64,000 nucleotides of DNA from JAYREN01 sp963663375 (GTDB taxonomy: Bacteria; Acidobacteriota; Holophagae; Holophagales; Holophagaceae). The DNA lies in NCBI GenBank assembly GCA_963663375.1, contig OY760195.1, positions 2,728,001-2,792,000 on the forward strand. Direction: 5' to 3'. Positions 50,498-59,715 of this stretch are shown one piece after another (the stretch's first letter is position 1; each line of letters opens with the position of its first letter). The notes under the pieces were generated by a model. The model did no database searches, was not told the origin of the DNA, and was given only the letters and a program-made list of their open reading frames with translations. The position numbers and the translations under genes were made by a program.

Positions 50498-50516
50498 ATG
50501 GTGAAAAAGGGCAGGA

Positions 50517-50918
50517 TCAGCCCAAGGCTTGGCTGCGAATGGCGCAGGCGTTCAGATCGGCCTGGGCGGAGGCGAGTTCCTGAGGTTCCTTGGCCTCCTT
50601 CAGGCGCTGCTGGGCGTTCTGGCGGGCGCTCTCGAGGGCCGTGGCATCCAGCATTTCCGGCGTCTCGCTCTCGCGGGCCAGGATCGTCACGCGATCGGGG
50701 CCCACTTCGGCGAAGCCGCCGAAGACCGTCAGCATTCGCTTCTGACCGTTCTGGACATAGGTGATGAGCCCATCTCCCACGGGCGTCATGAGGGGCGTGT
50801 GGCCCGGCAGGATGCCGTAGTAGCCGCGCTCGGCCGTGGGGAAGGAAAGCTCGGACACCTCGGCGGAGAAGACTTTCCGCTCCGGCGTCACCACTTCGAG
50901 AAGGAGATGGCCGTCCAT
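50517..50918 (-). CDS. atpC: ATP synthase epsilon subunit
   Basis: Central-stalk regulatory subunit of F1, 133 residues. The N-terminal beta-sandwich starts LLLEVVTPERKVFSAEVSEL and GYYGILPGHTPLMT (about 32-45) is the family signature; the C-terminal helical hairpin (about 88-130) is present. Last gene of the operon, three bases after atpD. Confidence 0.95.
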   Translation of the reverse strand: MDGHLLLEVVTPERKVFSAEVSELSFPTAERGYYGILPGHTPLMTPVGDGLITYVQNGQKRMLTVFGGFAEVGPDRVTILARESETPEMLDATALESARQNAQQRLKEAKEPQELASAQADLNACAIRSQALG

Positions 50919-50921
50919 GGC

Positions 50922-52346
50922 TTAGACCGCGGCGCCGAGCTTCTTCGCCTTTTCCACGGCGGCCTCGATGGTGCCTACCATGTAGAAGGCCTGTTCCGGC
51001 AGGTGATCCCACTTACCGTCGCAGATCTCGATGAAGCCCCGAATGGTGTCTTCCAGCTTCACGTAAACGCCGGGAATGCCGGAGAAGGCCTCGGCCACGT
51101 GCACGGGCTGGGAGAGGAAACGCTGCACCTTGCGGGCGCGCATGACGGTGTTCTTGTCGTCGTCCGAGAGCTCGTCCATGCCCAGGATGGCGATGATGTC
51201 CTGGAGCTCCTTGTACTTCTGGAGCGTGGACTTCACGCGCATGGCGGTGTTGTAGTGGGTCTCGCCCAGCACGTTGGGGTCCATCAGGCGGCTGGTGGAG
51301 GTCAGCGGATCCACGGCGGGATAGATGCCCAGGGCCGACAGATCACGGCTCAGGTTCGTGGTGGCGTCCAGGTGGGCGAAGGTGGTGGCGGGCGCGGGAT
51401 CGGTGTAGTCATCCGCGGGCACGTACACCGCCTGGATGGAAGTGATGGAGCCCTTCTTGGTGGAGGTGATGCGTTCCTGCAGTTCGCCCATTTCCGTGGC
51501 CAGGGTGGGCTGGTAGCCCACGGCGGAGGGCATGCGGCCCAGCAGGGCGGACACTTCGGAACCCGCCTGGGTGAAGCGGAAGATGTTGTCGATGAAGAGC
51601 AGCACGTCGCGGCCTTCCTGGTCGCGGAAGTACTCGGCCACGGTGAGACCCGTGAGCGCCACTCGGGCGCGGGCGCCGGGGGGTTCAGTCATCTGGCCGT
51701 AGATGAGCGCCACCTTGGACTCGGGCAGGTTCTCCTTGTTGATGACGCCGGAATCCATCATCTCGTTCCAGAGGTCATTGCCCTCGCGGGTGCGCTCGCC
51801 CACGCCCGCGAACACGGAGAAGCCGCCGCGCGCCTTGGCGATGTTGTTGATGAGCTCCATGATGAGCACGGTCTTGCCCACGCCGGCGCCGCCGAAGAGG
51901 CCCACCTTGCCGCCCTTGGCGAAGGGCTGCAGCAGATCGATGACCTTGATGCCCGTCTCCAGCATTTCCTTACTGGTGCTCAGTTCGTCGAACTTGGGGG
52001 CCTCGCGGTGGATGGGCAGGTAGTGGTCGGTGACGATGGGGCCGCGCTCGTCCACGGGATCGCCCACCACGTTGATGATGCGGCCCAGGGTGGCCGGGCC
52101 CACCGGCGCCAGGATCGGCTGGTCGGTATCCGTCACCAGCTGGCCCCGGGTCATGCCGTCCGTGGGCTGCATGGACACGCAGCGCACGCGGTTCTCGCCC
52201 AGGTGCTGCTGCACCTCCAACGTCACCTTGGTGCCTTGCACATCCGTGGTGAGGGCGTTGTAGATCTCGGGAAGGTGGTTGTCGAACTCGACGTCCACGG
52301 CGGGGCCGACGACGGCGATCACGCGGCCTTGTTTCAAGTCGGACAT
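50922..52346 (-). CDS. atpD: ATP synthase beta subunit
   Basis: Catalytic F1 subunit, 474 residues. P-loop GGAGVGKTVLIMEL (about 155), catalytic Glu in GERTREGND (about 185) and ALTGLTVAEYFRD (about 230) are intact. The ATG at 52346 follows GAGGTC; the TTG four codons earlier is rejected. A repeat-bearing 129-base gap separates it from atpG. Confidence 0.97.
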   Translation of the reverse strand: MSDLKQGRVIAVVGPAVDVEFDNHLPEIYNALTTDVQGTKVTLEVQQHLGENRVRCVSMQPTDGMTRGQLVTDTDQPILAPVGPATLGRIINVVGDPVDERGPIVTDHYLPIHREAPKFDELSTSKEMLETGIKVIDLLQPFAKGGKVGLFGGAGVGKTVLIMELINNIAKARGGFSVFAGVGERTREGNDLWNEMMDSGVINKENLPESKVALIYGQMTEPPGARARVALTGLTVAEYFRDQEGRDVLLFIDNIFRFTQAGSEVSALLGRMPSAVGYQPTLATEMGELQERITSTKKGSITSIQAVYVPADDYTDPAPATTFAHLDATTNLSRDLSALGIYPAVDPLTSTSRLMDPNVLGETHYNTAMRVKSTLQKYKELQDIIAILGMDELSDDDKNTVMRARKVQRFLSQPVHVAEAFSGIPGVYVKLEDTIRGFIEICDGKWDHLPEQAFYMVGTIEAAVEKAKKLGAAV

Positions 52347-52360
52347 GGGGGACCTCAAAA

Positions 52361-52477
52361 GAATGGGAAACCGCGAATGACGCTAATGAACGCGAATGGG
52401 AAAGGAAGGGACCGAAGGGACTTGGGGTGGCACCGCAGCATTCGCGATTGTTCGTGAAATTCGCGGTTTCTTTTTTT
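52361..52477. repeat. REP-like inverted repeat between atpG and atpD
   Basis: Perfect 12-bp arms GAAACCGCGAAT (52367-52378) and its complement (52459-52470) face each other across about 80 bases that contain further degenerate copies of CGCGAATG (52391-52398) and ATTCGCGA (52440-52447). Seven T residues follow the right arm. Interspersed bacterial repeats with this CGCGAAT core are familiar to me from several G+C-rich genomes. This is the only copy I noticed in the window. Confidence 0.6.
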
Positions 52478-53351
52478 ACGAGGCCGCGCCGGAGACGATC
52501 TCGATGATCTGATTCGTGATCGCGGCCTGGCGGACCTTGTTCATGTTGAGGGTGAGCTTGTCGATCATCTCCTGCGCGTTGGAGCTGGCCTTGTCCATGG
52601 AGGACATGCGGGCCGCGTGCTCCGAGGCACTGCTCTCGATGAGCGAACGGAAGACCTCGGTCTCGATGTACTGAGCGAGAAGGCTCTCGAGCACGGCACT
52701 GGGATCGGGTTCCAGCAGGTGGCTGACCTCGGGCTTGCTCTCGGGGGTGGCCTCGAAGGTCAGCGGGAACACCTTGATGCTTCGGGGCCCCTGGCTGATG
52801 GCCGAGTGGAAGTAGTTGTGGACCACGTAGAGGGCGTCGATCTCGCCTTGGGCGTACTGGGCGGTGGCGCTCTCGGCGATCTCCCGGGCCACCCTCAGCA
52901 GATCGGGCAGGGCCAGTTGCACATACTCCGCCGCCGTCTTGTGTTTCTGCTTGCGGGCCCAGTCGGAGGCGCGCTTGCCCACCACATCCAACAGAGCGAT
53001 GCGTTCGCCCTTTTCAAGGAAGAAGGCATCGGCGGCCTTGAGCAGGTTCGCATTGAAGCCGCCACAGAGCCCCTTGTCGCTGGCGACCACCACGAGGCGA
53101 ATGGCTTTCTCTTCGCGGGGGGCCAGGAAGGCCTGGGCCAGTACGGAGGCGGGGGCGGGCGTGCCTGCCTCGAAACGGGCCACCACCCGCCCCACGACTT
53201 CGTGGAGCTTGGTGGCGTAGGGCCGCATGGCCACGAGGCGGTCCTGAGATTTCCGCAGCTTCACCGCGGAAATCATCTTCATGGCCTTGGTGACCTGTTG
53301 AGTGTTTTTCACCGACCGGATGCGGCGGCGAATGTCCTGGAGAGACGCCAT
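52476..53351 (-). CDS. atpG: ATP synthase gamma subunit
   Basis: Rotor shaft of F1, 291 residues. The N-terminal helix RRRIRSVKNTQQVTKAMKMI (about 8-27) and the C-terminal SMDKASSNAQEMIDKLTLNM with NKVRQAAITNQIIEIVSGA (about 248-290) form the coiled coil; DKGLCGGFNANL (about 89) is the Rossmann-like part. Three bases after atpA. Confidence 0.96.
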   Translation of the reverse strand: MASLQDIRRRIRSVKNTQQVTKAMKMISAVKLRKSQDRLVAMRPYATKLHEVVGRVVARFEAGTPAPASVLAQAFLAPREEKAIRLVVVASDKGLCGGFNANLLKAADAFFLEKGERIALLDVVGKRASDWARKQKHKTAAEYVQLALPDLLRVAREIAESATAQYAQGEIDALYVVHNYFHSAISQGPRSIKVFPLTFEATPESKPEVSHLLEPDPSAVLESLLAQYIETEVFRSLIESSASEHAARMSSMDKASSNAQEMIDKLTLNMNKVRQAAITNQIIEIVSGAAS

Positions 53352-53354
53352 GGC

Positions 53355-54920
<1,566 letters not shown>

Positions 54921-54956
54921 GCAATCCTCCGAGTATTCCGGAATGGGGATGGGTGC

Positions 54957-55499
54957 CTAGGCAGAAAGGAGACGAGTCTTGAGTTGCTGGAGCTGACCCC
55001 GGAGGGAGGCATCGTAGACGGTGGAGCCCACCTGAACCTTGAGGCCGCCCAGGAGGCTTGGATCCTGCTTCCAGCGCAGGCGCACGGTCTTCCCGGTGCG
55101 GGCGGAGAGGGAAACTTCCAGCGCCTTGGACTGGCTAGGGCTGAGGGCCTGGGGGCTGGATACGGCGGCGTTCTGGATACCCAGATGCTCATCCACCAGT
55201 TCATCGAAGGCAGCCACGATCTCGTGGAGCAGGTTCAGGCGCGCAGCCTGGGCCACCACCAGGAAGAACCTGCGGACGCCGCCGGTGACACCGGCCTTGG
55301 AAAGCACTTCATCGAAGGTCGCGGCCTTCTTGGTGGGGCTGATCAGGGGGGCGGCGGTGAGGCGTTCCAGGTCGGCGTTGCCCCTCACCAGGAGATCAAC
55401 GGCGGCCAGTTCCTTCTGGATGGACTGGAGCGTGCCCTCCTTGAGGGCGATCTCCACCATGGCCTTAGCGTAGCGACGGGCGACGAGACGCGTGCTCAC
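54957..55499 (-). CDS. atpH: ATP synthase delta subunit
   Basis: Peripheral-stalk F1 subunit, 180 residues, helical N-domain (RRYAKAMVEIALKEGTLQS) and C-terminal pattern LGGLKVQVGSTVYDASLRGQ (about 149-168). GTG start at 55497-55499 overlaps the atpF stop by four bases (GTGA), coupling delta to b. Confidence 0.93.
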   Translation of the reverse strand: MSTRLVARRYAKAMVEIALKEGTLQSIQKELAAVDLLVRGNADLERLTAAPLISPTKKAATFDEVLSKAGVTGGVRRFFLVVAQAARLNLLHEIVAAFDELVDEHLGIQNAAVSSPQALSPSQSKALEVSLSARTGKTVRLRWKQDPSLLGGLKVQVGSTVYDASLRGQLQQLKTRLLSA

Positions 55500-56215
55500 T
55501 TGGCACCCCCAACCTGCTCGATGGATCGATCGAGCACCCGCTCGGCGGTGGCGCCCTGGACCCTAACCTGAAGTCGTTCCGCGGCACCCTGTACGGCGAG
55601 TTCGGCCACGAGGGCTCGCAGTTCCTGTTCCGCCAGCCGCTTCTGGAATTCGATCTCCTGCCGGGTCTGGGCCAGGATCTGGTCGGCTTCCTGTCGCGCG
55701 GCCTCGAGGATCCGCTGCTTCTCGAGGTCGGCATCGCTCTCGGCCTTGACCATGATGCCGTCCAGCTCTTCCTGAAGCCCGGTCATCTTGGTTTCCAGTT
55801 CCTGAATCTGAGCCAGGCCCTCGGCCTTGTCGCGCTCGGCCTGCCCAAGCTGCTCCTGGAGTTCCTTGGTGCGGGTCTTGAAGGCCGAGGACAGGGCGCC
55901 CTTCAGGAGGAAGAAGAGCCCAAAGAAGAAGACCGCGAAGTTGAACACCTTGAGCATGAACTGGCCGAAGGGGCCGAGGGTCATGCCGAAGAGTTTGATC
56001 TCGGGGCCGTGGTGGGCGGTTTCCCCGTGGGCTGCGGCACCCTCGGCGCCGTGGGCCGGGGCCGCGTGTTCCGTCGCTGCGGCGGAATGGGGTTCGGGCG
56101 TGTGGCCCTGCTGCTGGACGGGGGCGTGTTCCTGGGCGTGGGGCGTGGGCTCCGTCGCCCACAGGGCGCTGGCCAGGCAGAGACTTGCGATGGAGAGATA
56201 GCGTCGGCGCATCAT
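55496..56215 (-). CDS. atpF: ATP synthase b subunit with signal-like start and His-rich extension
   Basis: Peripheral-stalk subunit, 239 residues against about 160 in E. coli. Residues 1-20 (MMRRRYLSIASLCLASALWA) look like a signal peptide. Residues about 21-75 are an Ala/Glu/His-rich segment with nine His. The usual membrane helix follows (FMLKVFNFAVFFFGLFFLL, about 86-104) and then a long coiled coil. The extension would lie on the periplasmic side. Partner of the b'-type subunit, which starts the operon. Confidence 0.85.
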   Translation of the reverse strand: MMRRRYLSIASLCLASALWATEPTPHAQEHAPVQQQGHTPEPHSAAATEHAAPAHGAEGAAAHGETAHHGPEIKLFGMTLGPFGQFMLKVFNFAVFFFGLFFLLKGALSSAFKTRTKELQEQLGQAERDKAEGLAQIQELETKMTGLQEELDGIMVKAESDADLEKQRILEAARQEADQILAQTRQEIEFQKRLAEQELRALVAELAVQGAAERLQVRVQGATAERVLDRSIEQVGGAK

Positions 56216-56218
56216 CGA

Positions 56219-56737
56219 TCAAGCCTGCTTCAGGAGGTGCTGAACCATGGATTCGGAGAGGGCATCCACCTGGGCCACGAGATCCTTCTTGGCGATCTCT
56301 TTCTCGGCCTTGAGTGCCTCAAGGGCGGAGAGACGAGTCTCCGAAGATTGCAGCCGGGCCCGTTCGAGAAGGCTGGCCTTCTCCTGGGTTGCAGCCGCGG
56401 CTAGGGCCTTCCGGTGCTCGAAGGCCCTGCCGCGGAGTTCTCGCAGACGGGCCGCGTATTCGGCCTGCCGCTGCTCCACCTGCGAAGCGGCCTCGGCCTT
56501 GGCAGAGCCGCCGGCGGCGATGGCCGCTTCACGCTCATCCATGACCTGGGTGATGGGCTTGAAGAACGTGAACTTCAGGAAGAGATAGAGCAGGGTGATC
56601 AGCACGATCACGAAGCCGATCTGGAAGAGATCCAGCTTCATGGGATCGGGCAGGGCATCCATGAAATTGGGAGTCGCCACCGCGAGGGTCCCCTGGAGCC
56701 CCATCCCGGTCAGGCCTGCCAATGCAGTTGGAATCAC
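56219..56737 (-). CDS. ATP synthase b'-type subunit
   Basis: A 172-residue second stalk subunit: N-terminal 35 residues leader-like, membrane helix FQIGFVIVLITLLYLFLKF (about 38-56), then the b-family segment KPITQVMDEREAAI and a coiled coil. I choose GTG at 56737 because GGGGGGAGA lies four bases upstream; the ATG giving MDALPDPMK or the next one (MKLDLF) are alternatives, and the longer ATG frame lacks a binding site. First gene of the operon; a and c subunit genes are not present. Confidence 0.8.
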   Translation of the reverse strand: MIPTALAGLTGMGLQGTLAVATPNFMDALPDPMKLDLFQIGFVIVLITLLYLFLKFTFFKPITQVMDEREAAIAAGGSAKAEAASQVEQRQAEYAARLRELRGRAFEHRKALAAAATQEKASLLERARLQSSETRLSALEALKAEKEIAKKDLVAQVDALSESMVQHLLKQA

Positions 56738-56864
56738 AGTCTCCCCCCAAGTTCCCGTTCCAGCTTGGCCGGAACCATTTGGTTCGCGGGTCATTTCCGT
56801 CTCAAGAACGGATCTGGCGCAATCTTACCGCCAGCCCTCGCACCCTGAAAGGATGCTTTTCGAG

Positions 56865-56893
56865 TTGACTCCGTCACGCGTCCATGGGAGGAT
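56865..56893 (+). promoter_or_regulatory. Candidate promoter of the tRNA-Val/tRNA-Asp operon
   Basis: TTGACT (56865-56870, five of six matches) is followed after 17 bases by GAGGAT (56888-56893, weak -10), placing initiation about ten bases before the mature tRNA-Val. The -35 match and the position support it. Confidence 0.45.
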
Positions 56894-56909
56894 TCTTGTT
56901 CGGCGAGAC

Positions 56910-56985
56910 GGGCGATTAGCTCAGTCGGTAGAGCGCTTCCTTTACACGGAAGATGTCGGCGGTTCGAATCCGTCATCGCCCACCA
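56910..56985 (+). tRNA. tRNA-Val (anticodon TAC)
   Basis: A 76-base cloverleaf with acceptor stem GGGCGAT/ATCGCCC, D-arm GCTCAGTCGGTAGAGC, anticodon stem CTTCC/GGAAG around loop TTTACAC (anticodon TAC, reading GTA and other Val codons), T-arm with GGTTCGAATCC and an encoded ACCA end. Confidence 0.95.
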
Positions 56986-57014
56986 GATCTTTTCGCTGGT
57001 GCCTTTGAAAACCC

Positions 57015-57091
57015 GGGGTTGTAGCTCAGTCGGTTAGAGTGCCAGCCTGTCACGCTGGAAGTCGCGGGTTCGAGCCCCGTCAGCCCCGCCA
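57015..57091 (+). tRNA. tRNA-Asp (anticodon GTC)
   Basis: A 77-base cloverleaf: acceptor GGGGTTG/CAGCCCC, D-arm GCTCAGTCGGTTAGAGT, anticodon stem CCAGC/GCTGG around loop CTGTCAC (anticodon GTC), T-loop GGGTTCGAGCCCC, discriminator G and encoded CCA. It lies 29 bases after tRNA-Val and is followed at once by an A-run and terminator. Its 3' half is repeated in inverted orientation downstream. Confidence 0.95.
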
Positions 57092-57098
57092 AAAAAAC

Positions 57099-57122
57099 GC
57101 GCCCTCTGGGGCGCTTTTTTTT
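57099..57122 (+). terminator. Intrinsic terminator after tRNA-Asp
   Basis: A 6-bp G+C stem (57099-57104 with 57109-57114, loop TCTG) is followed by eight T residues (57115-57122). It is preceded by a run of seven A, so the stem can extend through A-T pairs. It sits exactly between tRNA-Asp and the inverted copy of its 3' half. Confidence 0.85.
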
Positions 57123-57145
57123 GGGCTGACGGGGCTCGAACCCGC
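57123..57145. repeat. Inverted 23-bp copy of the tRNA-Asp 3' half
   Basis: These 23 bases are the exact reverse complement of 57064-57086, which covers the T-arm and 3' acceptor strand of tRNA-Asp. With the terminator in between, the whole forms a long hairpin. A 12-base direct copy of the T-loop (GTTCGAGCCCCG) recurs again at 57259-57270. Confidence 0.85.
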
Positions 57146-57188
57146 CCCGCCAACGCGTGCGTTGCCGGGATCTAGCGTCGAGTGGGAT

Positions 57189-57289
57189 GCGGGCCGCCGC
57201 CTGCGGCGGATAAAGGCCCGCAGACCGGGCACGCAAGCCCAAAGGGCGCCGCGGGCCAGTTCGAGCCCCGACCCCATGGGTCGGCGCCC
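57189..57289 (+). other. Highly structured region upstream of der
   Basis: Several nested stems: GCGGGCC 57189-57195 with 57215-57221, enclosing CCGCC/GGCGG (57197-57201 with 57205-57209); CCGACCC 57268-57274 with 57278-57284; and GGGCG 57244-57248 with 57285-57289. GCGGGCC recurs at 57251-57257 and could compete for the same partner. I see no gene between 57146 and 57371. It may be a der leader, a small RNA or remnant DNA. Confidence 0.45.
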
Positions 57290-57371
57290 GAATCGGATTG
57301 ATTCCGATGCCCTCTGTTCTTCTGAAGTACCATTGATTTCACAGGCAAATCCGCCTTTTCGATCGGTTCCC

Positions 57372-58865
57372 ATGAAACTCCCTCTCGTCGCACTCTGCGG
57401 GCGCCCTAATGTGGGGAAGTCCACCCTGTTCAATCGCCTCACCCGCACTCGGACGGCCCTCGTCCACGACCTTCCGGGCATGACCCGGGACCGCTCCTAC
57501 AGCTTTGTGACCTGTCTGGATGAGGAAGGCGAGCCCGAGGAAGTCTTCGAGCTGGTGGACACCGGGGGCCTGGATTTCGAGGGTGACGATGTCATCACCG
57601 CAGGGATCACTCGCATGGCCCAGGCCGCCATGGGCGAGGCCCATGTGCTGATGATGATGGTGGATGCCCACGATGGCTGGAATCCCGGGGATGCGGAGAT
57701 CGCCACCAAGATCCGCCAGGCGGGCAAGCCCTCGATCCTCGTGGTGAACAAGATCGATGGCGTGAAGGGCGGGGCGCCGGATGGCGCCTTCTACGAACTG
57801 GGCTTCGACGAGGTCCATGTGATCAGCGCCAGCCATGGCTCCGGCGTGCCGGATCTGCTGGCATCGCTCCGGGCCAAGCTGCCCTTTCATCGCACCCCGG
57901 AAGAGGCTGAGCGCCACGATCCGGAGGACGAACTCCGGTTCGCCATCATTGGTCGTCCCAACGTGGGCAAGTCTTCGCTCACCAACAAGCTGCTGGGCTA
58001 TGAGCGCAGCCTGGTCAGCGACATCGCAGGCACCACTCGCGACACGGTGGATACGGTCTTTCGTGTGGACGAGCGCCTCTATCGCCTGATCGATACCGCG
58101 GGTATCCGCCGCAAGGGCAAGACCACCGAGGGTGCCGAAATCCTTTCGATCCTCAAGGCCAAGCAGGCCATGGCCCGGGCCGATGTCTCGCTGCTGCTCA
58201 TCGATGCGGTGGAGGGCGTCACTCACCAGGATGCGGTCATCGCGGGTTATGCCCAGGAGGCCGGGGCGGCGGTGATCCTGGTAATCAACAAGTGGGATCT
58301 CGTCCCCAAGGACGGCTATACCTCCCTGGCCTTTGAGGAGAAGATCCGCTTCGATCTCGGCTTCCTCAAGCATGCGCCCATGATCTTCATCTCCGCCCTC
58401 ACCGGACAGCGGGTGTCCAAACTGTTTACCCTCATCCATGAATGCGCGGAGGCCCATGCCCGGCGCATCTCCACGGGCAAGCTCAACCAGTTCCTGCGGG
58501 AATCCGTGGAGACCATGTCCCCCCACGCGGTGGACGGAAAACTCCCCAAGCTCTACTTCATGGTGCAGGTAGGGGTTCGCCCACCCTCCTTCGTGGTCAA
58601 GACCAACACCGATCGCGGCCTCCATTTCAGCTATGTGCGCTACCTGGAGAACCGCCTGCGGGAGACCTTCGGTTTCGTGGGCACGCCCATCCGCCTCAGC
58701 ATCCAGAAGAAGCAGAAGGGCGACGAGGAACCCCGCGATGAGGCCCGGGTCCGCCGGGTCATGGATGTGGGCGAGGGGCTGAAGCCCTCCCGTCATCCCC
58801 GAGGCAAGCGCGAGACGGCCACCGGAGGCACTCCCGCTCCCCGGCGGAGGCCCCGCAAGGGCTGA
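57372..58865 (+). CDS. der: Ribosome-assembly GTPase Der (EngA)
   Basis: Double-GTPase needed for 50S maturation, 497 residues. The first G domain starts ALCGRPNVGKSTLFN (about 7-21) with DTGG and NKID; the second starts AIIGRPNVGKSSLTN (about 192) with DTAG and NKWD; a C-terminal KH-like domain follows (about 375-455). The last 40 residues are a basic Arg/Pro/Gly tail. The ATG at 57372 matches the family; the longer frame translates tRNA and non-coding DNA. Convergent with the SDR gene, two bases apart. Confidence 0.95.
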   Translation: MKLPLVALCGRPNVGKSTLFNRLTRTRTALVHDLPGMTRDRSYSFVTCLDEEGEPEEVFELVDTGGLDFEGDDVITAGITRMAQAAMGEAHVLMMMVDAHDGWNPGDAEIATKIRQAGKPSILVVNKIDGVKGGAPDGAFYELGFDEVHVISASHGSGVPDLLASLRAKLPFHRTPEEAERHDPEDELRFAIIGRPNVGKSSLTNKLLGYERSLVSDIAGTTRDTVDTVFRVDERLYRLIDTAGIRRKGKTTEGAEILSILKAKQAMARADVSLLLIDAVEGVTHQDAVIAGYAQEAGAAVILVINKWDLVPKDGYTSLAFEEKIRFDLGFLKHAPMIFISALTGQRVSKLFTLIHECAEAHARRISTGKLNQFLRESVETMSPHAVDGKLPKLYFMVQVGVRPPSFVVKTNTDRGLHFSYVRYLENRLRETFGFVGTPIRLSIQKKQKGDEEPRDEARVRRVMDVGEGLKPSRHPRGKRETATGGTPAPRRRPRKG

Positions 58866-58867
58866 GG

Positions 58868-59656
58868 CTAGAAGGTCGACTGGATGAGCCCCCCGTCCAC
58901 CTGGATGGAGGTGCCCGTGAGGTAGGAGGCCTGCTTGCTGCACAGGAAGGCGATGGTGTCGCCGATTTCTTCGGGCCTACCGATGCGCCCGGCGGGGATG
59001 GCGGCGGCGGTGCGGGCGAAGTAATCCTCCAGGCTGATGCCTTCATTCTTGGCCTTCAGCTCGCCCAGGTGCACTTGGCGATCCGTCATGATGTGGCCCG
59101 GCAGCAGCGCGTTTACTGTGATGCCATCCTTGGCGGTTTCCTGGGCCAGGGTCTTGGTTAGGCCCGAGATGCCTGCACGGAGGGTGGAGCTGATGGTCAG
59201 GATCGGCAGCGGCTGTTTGGCCACCAGGCTGGTGATGTGAACGATGCGCCCCCAGCCGCGGCTGCGCATGTCTGGCAGCACCAGGCGGGTGAGGCGCACG
59301 ATGTTCATGAGGGTCGAGTCCACCCCCGAGGCCCAGTCCTCATCGGAGAGATCATGGAAAACGGCGGCCTTGGGGCCCCCGGTATTGGTCACGAGGATAT
59401 CTACGGGGCCGAAGCGTTGGCGTGTCGCCTGGTGCCAGCGCGCCAGATCCTCCGCCCGGCTCACATCGCAGGGCATGGCGAGTACCTCGATTCCGAAGGC
59501 TGCCAGTTCCAGTCGAGCGGCTTCCAGGCCCGCCTCGCTGCGCCCGCAGATGGACAGCTTGCAGCCCTCCTGGGCCAGAGAGGCCGCCGCAGCCTTGCCC
59601 AACCCCTTGCTGGCCGCCGCCACCATGGCCACGCGATTCCGGATTCCCAAGTCCAT
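58868..59656 (-). CDS. Short-chain dehydrogenase/reductase family protein lacking Tyr-x3-Lys
   Basis: A 262-residue SDR-fold protein. The nucleotide loop reads AAASKGLGKA (about 13-22) with G18 and G20, CDVS (about 63) and NTGG (about 91) are normal, Ser143 of the triad is kept (ITS), and the C-terminus ends in GTSIQVDGGLIQSTF. The catalytic Tyr and Lys are replaced by Ser156 and Arg160 (SSTLRAG). Such variants are usually labelled 3-oxoacyl-ACP reductase, but ordinary SDR chemistry is doubtful. The ATG at 59656 follows GGAGG; a TTG 15 bases upstream is rejected. Confidence 0.8.
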   Translation of the reverse strand: MDLGIRNRVAMVAAASKGLGKAAAASLAQEGCKLSICGRSEAGLEAARLELAAFGIEVLAMPCDVSRAEDLARWHQATRQRFGPVDILVTNTGGPKAAVFHDLSDEDWASGVDSTLMNIVRLTRLVLPDMRSRGWGRIVHITSLVAKQPLPILTISSTLRAGISGLTKTLAQETAKDGITVNALLPGHIMTDRQVHLGELKAKNEGISLEDYFARTAAAIPAGRIGRPEEIGDTIAFLCSKQASYLTGTSIQVDGGLIQSTF

Positions 59657-59674
59657 GGCTGCCTCCAACAAAAA

Positions 59675-59696
59675 GCCCCCGGGTCACCCCGGGGGC
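59675..59696 (-). terminator. Terminator of the MFS transporter gene
   Basis: On the minus strand a 9-bp stem GCCCCCGGG (59696-59688 with 59683-59675) is followed by TTTTTGTT. It lies 20 bases past the transporter stop and directly before the SDR Shine-Dalgarno. Confidence 0.85.
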
Positions 59697-59715
59697 CAAC
59701 GGGTTCAGGCTGAGA

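Noticed and set aside
56973..57242. Minus-strand frame over the tRNA genes containing LTGLEPATSSVTG
   Set aside because: A familiar annotation artefact: it translates the antisense of tRNA-Asp.
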